Assembly: GCA_031178805.1 (NCBI GenBank)
Contig: JAPSIJ010000119.1
Span: 1 to 6,881 of the forward strand
Direction of reading: 5' to 3'
DNA from: Cellulomonas sp.
GTDB lineage: Bacteria; Actinomycetota; Actinomycetes; Actinomycetales; Cellulomonadaceae
Length of the DNA: 6,881 bases
Under the pieces are notes generated by a model, which saw nothing but the letters and a program-made list of their open reading frames with translations, was not told where the DNA came from and did no database searches. This document shows positions 4,711 to 6,881 of the stretch, piece by piece (positions within the stretch are counted from its first letter, which is position 1; each line of letters starts with the position of its first letter). The position numbers and the translations under genes are program-made.

Positions 4711-6589
4711 AGCGCGTGGCGCCGAGGGCGGCCAGCACGTCCGCGGCGACGTCCTGCGGCGTGAGGCGCAGCCGGGTCAGCAGCTCGTCGCGCGTCGCGT
4801 GCTCCAGGAACGACCGCGGCACGCCGAACGCCTGCACGGGGGTGCCGATGCCGGCGTCCCGGGCGCGCTGGGCGAGCGCGGCGCCGACGCCGCCCTCGCG
4901 CACGCCGTCCTCCAGCGTGACCACGTGGTCGTGCTCTCCCACCAGCTTGACCAGCGCCGCGGGCACCGGCAGCACCCAGCGGGGGTCCGCCACCGTCACG
5001 GCCAGCCCGTGCACGGCGAGCAGCTCGCCGAGCGCGAGCGCGGTGCGGGCCATCGCGCCCACGCCGCAGACCAGCACGGACCGCTCCCCCGCGCCGGCGT
5101 GCCGCGCGAGCACGTCCACGCCGTCCACCTCGTCCACCGCGGGCAGCGCCGCGGGCAGCGCGCCCTTGGGGTACCGGACCACCGTGGGGGCGTCGTCCAC
5201 GTCGACGGCGGCGCGCAGCGCCGCGCGGAGCGTGTCCTCGTCCCGGGGCGCCGCGAGGCGCAGCCCCGGCACGACGCCGAGCACGGCCAGGTCCCACATC
5301 CCGTTGTGGCTGGCGCCGTCGTCCCCGGTCAGCCCGGCGCGGTCCAGCACGAAGGTCACGCCCGCCCGGTGCAGCGCGACGTCCATCAGCACCTGGTCGA
5401 ACGCCCGGTTCAGGAACGTCGCGTACACCGCCACGACCGGGTGCAGCCCGGCGAACGCCATCCCCGCCGCGGTGGTCACCGCGTGCTGCTCGGCGATCCC
5501 GACGTCGAACGTCCGGTCCGGGAACTCCGCGGCGAACGGCGCGAGGCCCACCGGCGCCAGCATCGCCGCGGTCAGCGCCACGACGTCCGGTCGCCGCCGG
5601 CCGATCCGCACGATCTCGTCGGCGAACACGCCCGTCCAGCCGAACCGCGACGGCGCCACGGGCAGGCCGGTCTCCGGGTGGATCTGCCCGACGGCGTGGA
5701 ACCGGTCCGCCACGTCCTGCTCGGCCGGGCTGTAGCCGCGGCCCTTCTCGGTGATCACGTGCACGATCACCGGCCCGCCGAACGCCCGGGCGCGCTGCAG
5801 CGCCGTCTCGACCGCCGCGGTGTCGTGGCCGTCCACCGGCCCGACGTACTTCAGGCCGAGGTCCTCGAACATCCCCTGCGGCGCGACGGCGTCCTTGATG
5901 CCCTTCTTCAGCCCGTGCAGGGCGTCGTACGCCAGCCGCCCGGGCGGGCCGGACCGGCGCAGCGCCTGCCGGCCCCAGGTCAGCACGGTCTCGTACCCGC
6001 GGGCCGTGCGCAGCGCGTCCAGGTGCTGGGCGAGCCCGCCGGCGGTGGGCGCGTACGAGCGGCCGTTGTCGTTCACGACGACGACCAGCCGGCGGTCGGT
6101 GCCGTCGGCGATGTTGTTCAGCGCCTCCCAGGCCATCCCGCCCGTCAGCGCGCCGTCCCCGACCACCGCCACGACGTGCCGGTCGGCGCGGCCCGCCAGC
6201 GCGTTGGCCCGCGCGATGCCGTCCGCCCAGCTCAGCGCGGTCGAGGCGTGCGAGTTCTCCACCACGTCGTGCGGGGACTCGGCGCGGCTCGGGTAGCCCG
6301 ACAGCCCGCCGCGGCGGCGCAGCCGGGCGAAGTCCTGCCGGCCGGTCAGCAGCTTGTGCACGTACGCCTGGTGCCCGGTGTCGAAGACCAGCGCGTCCCG
6401 CGGGGAGTCGAACACCCGGTGCAGCGCGAGCGTCAGCTCCACCACGCCGAGGTTCGGGCCGAGGTGGCCGCCCGTCCGCGACACCCGGTCCACGAGGAAC
6501 GCGCGGACCTCGTCCGCCAGCGCCCGCACCTGGCGCGGCGTCAGGGCGCGCACGTCCGCCGGGGAGCCGATCTGCTCCAGCAGCCCCAT
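4709..6589 (-). CDS. dxs: 1-deoxy-D-xylulose-5-phosphate synthase
   Basis: This thiamine-diphosphate enzyme condenses pyruvate with glyceraldehyde 3-phosphate to DXP, the first step of the MEP isoprenoid pathway, in the cytosol. It has 626 residues (E. coli 620) and looks intact. The conserved His is in SRTGGHLGPN (His42). The diphosphate/Mg motif is GDGALTGG (144-151) with NDNGRSY (173-179), and GLKYVGPVDGHD is at 245-256. The catalytic Glu367 sits in GIAEQHAVT. The substrate pocket residues Tyr389 and Arg395 are in VYATFLNRAFDQ, Asp424 and His428 in DRAGLTGDDGASHNG, with a further Arg472 in RYPKG. The C-terminal transketolase-like domain is complete. The start MGLLEQI is typical for actinobacterial DXS, although the Shine-Dalgarno is weak (GGTGGGG, very close to the ATG). 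It is preceded on the same strand by a sugar-polymer enzyme fragment and followed by pflB after 208 bases, so it probably forms its own transcript. Confidence 0.97.
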   Translation of the reverse strand: MGLLEQIGSPADVRALTPRQVRALADEVRAFLVDRVSRTGGHLGPNLGVVELTLALHRVFDSPRDALVFDTGHQAYVHKLLTGRQDFARLRRRGGLSGYPSRAESPHDVVENSHASTALSWADGIARANALAGRADRHVVAVVGDGALTGGMAWEALNNIADGTDRRLVVVVNDNGRSYAPTAGGLAQHLDALRTARGYETVLTWGRQALRRSGPPGRLAYDALHGLKKGIKDAVAPQGMFEDLGLKYVGPVDGHDTAAVETALQRARAFGGPVIVHVITEKGRGYSPAEQDVADRFHAVGQIHPETGLPVAPSRFGWTGVFADEIVRIGRRRPDVVALTAAMLAPVGLAPFAAEFPDRTFDVGIAEQHAVTTAAGMAFAGLHPVVAVYATFLNRAFDQVLMDVALHRAGVTFVLDRAGLTGDDGASHNGMWDLAVLGVVPGLRLAAPRDEDTLRAALRAAVDVDDAPTVVRYPKGALPAALPAVDEVDGVDVLARHAGAGERSVLVCGVGAMARTALALGELLAVHGLAVTVADPRWVLPVPAALVKLVGEHDHVVTLEDGVREGGVGAALAQRARDAGIGTPVQAFGVPRSFLEHATRDELLTRLRLTPQDVAADVLAALGATR

Positions 6590-6640
6590 GACCCCACCGC
6601 CCGTCGCCGTCGTCCGCGCGGCCCGCGCACGCAGACCCCC

Positions 6641-6669
6641 ACGATACGGCGGCGGGCCGCGGGCGTCCT
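6641..6669 (-). promoter_or_regulatory. Candidate dxs promoter (weak)
   Basis: In the 79-base gap upstream of dxs, the minus strand has TATCGT (6641-6646, 4 of 6 to TATAAT). AGGACG (6664-6669, 3 of 6 to TTGACA) lies 17 bases further upstream. This implies a leader of about 45 bases. The -10 is an unusually AT-containing spot in a GC-rich gap, but the -35 is poor. I saw no TPP-riboswitch landmarks. Confidence 0.3.
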
Positions 6670-6881
6670 CAGCCGCGCAGGTGCACCGCCACGTCCGCCT
6701 CCGTGGCGACCTCCGCCCGGCCGTCCGCGCCGACCCGGACGTCCAGCGGGCGGCCCGCCAGGCGCAGGCCCCGCACGTGCACCGCGCCCAGCGGCGCGGG
6801 CGCCGGCGGCCGCACGTCCAGCCGGCCGCCCGGCACGTCCGGCCGCAGCCCGAGCGCGGCGCCGAGCACCGACACCGCGGC
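6669..6881 (-). CDS. C-terminal fragment of a probable glycogen-debranching / amylo-alpha-1,6-glucosidase family protein
   Basis: The frame is open to the window edge, so these 70 codons are the end of a longer gene. A GTG at 6875 is available but there is no sign that it is a real start. The residues LGAALGLRPDVPGGRLDVRP, then PLGAVHVRGLRLAGRPLDV, resemble the beta-rich tail that closes actinobacterial glycogen-debranching N-terminal-domain / amylo-alpha-1,6-glucosidase proteins. No catalytic residue lies in this piece, so the assignment rests on recollection of that tail. The gene ends with TGA at 6669-6671, 79 bases before dxs on the same strand. Other large glycoside-processing proteins with a similar tail are possible. 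Confidence 0.5.
   Translation of the reverse strand, partial: AAVSVLGAALGLRPDVPGGRLDVRPPAPAPLGAVHVRGLRLAGRPLDVRVGADGRAEVATEADVAVHLRG

Noticed and set aside
4551..5297. 248-codon minus-strand frame covering the dxs 3' end and the gap
   Set aside because: Arg/Gly/Ala-rich out-of-frame translation of dxs with no independent start signal or recognisable domain.
4533..5735. 400-codon plus-strand open frame antisense to dxs
   Set aside because: Ser/Thr/Ala/Arg-rich shadow of dxs with no domain; dxs on the minus strand explains the region fully.
6590..6668. TPP riboswitch in the leader of the thiamine-dependent dxs gene
   Set aside because: The leader is only 79 bases, and I see neither the conserved CTGAGA-type core nor the paired arms of a THI element.

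Overview
The window is very GC-rich DNA with strong third-position G/C bias. It encodes a pyruvate formate-lyase pair, the non-mevalonate isoprenoid enzyme DXS and an actinobacterial-type beta-oxidation fusion protein. This points to a facultatively anaerobic actinomycete; the Cellulomonas/Oerskovia kind is my best guess, inferred from gene content only.

Layout. (1) 1-1260, plus strand: the 3-hydroxyacyl-CoA dehydrogenase part of a large fused fatty-acid oxidation protein, whose start lies before the window. (2) 2138-1254, minus strand: the radical-SAM activase PflA, which meets the first gene tail to tail and overlaps it by 7 bases. (3) 4500-2230, minus strand: full-length pyruvate formate-lyase PflB, upstream of pflA with a 91-base gap. 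That gap contains a perfect 17-bp inverted repeat and a C-rich stretch. (4) 4501-4708: a 208-base regulatory gap. It holds two inverted repeats with identical half-sites (CGTGA-N6-TCACG), a weak candidate pflB promoter, and a four-copy 12-bp tandem repeat that runs into the dxs stop codon. (5) 6589-4709, minus strand: full-length dxs. (6) 6881-6669, minus strand: the last 70 codons of a gene whose C-terminus resembles actinobacterial glycogen-debranching (amylo-alpha-1,6-glucosidase) proteins.

How the genes work together. PflB cleaves pyruvate with CoA to acetyl-CoA and formate without oxygen, after PflA installs a radical on its glycine 731. The two form an operon, and the structured gap between them could keep the catalytic activase at a lower level than the enzyme. 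The upstream palindromes have the TGTGA-N6-TCACA architecture used by CRP/FNR-family proteins and, with a partly different core, by the NADH-sensing repressor Rex. Control of pfl by redox or carbon state is therefore plausible. DXS also consumes pyruvate but belongs to isoprenoid synthesis; its co-direction with pfl is probably only adjacency.

I see no mobile element, CRISPR array, tRNA/rRNA gene or clearly new protein system. The notable content is regulatory and repetitive DNA in the gaps.
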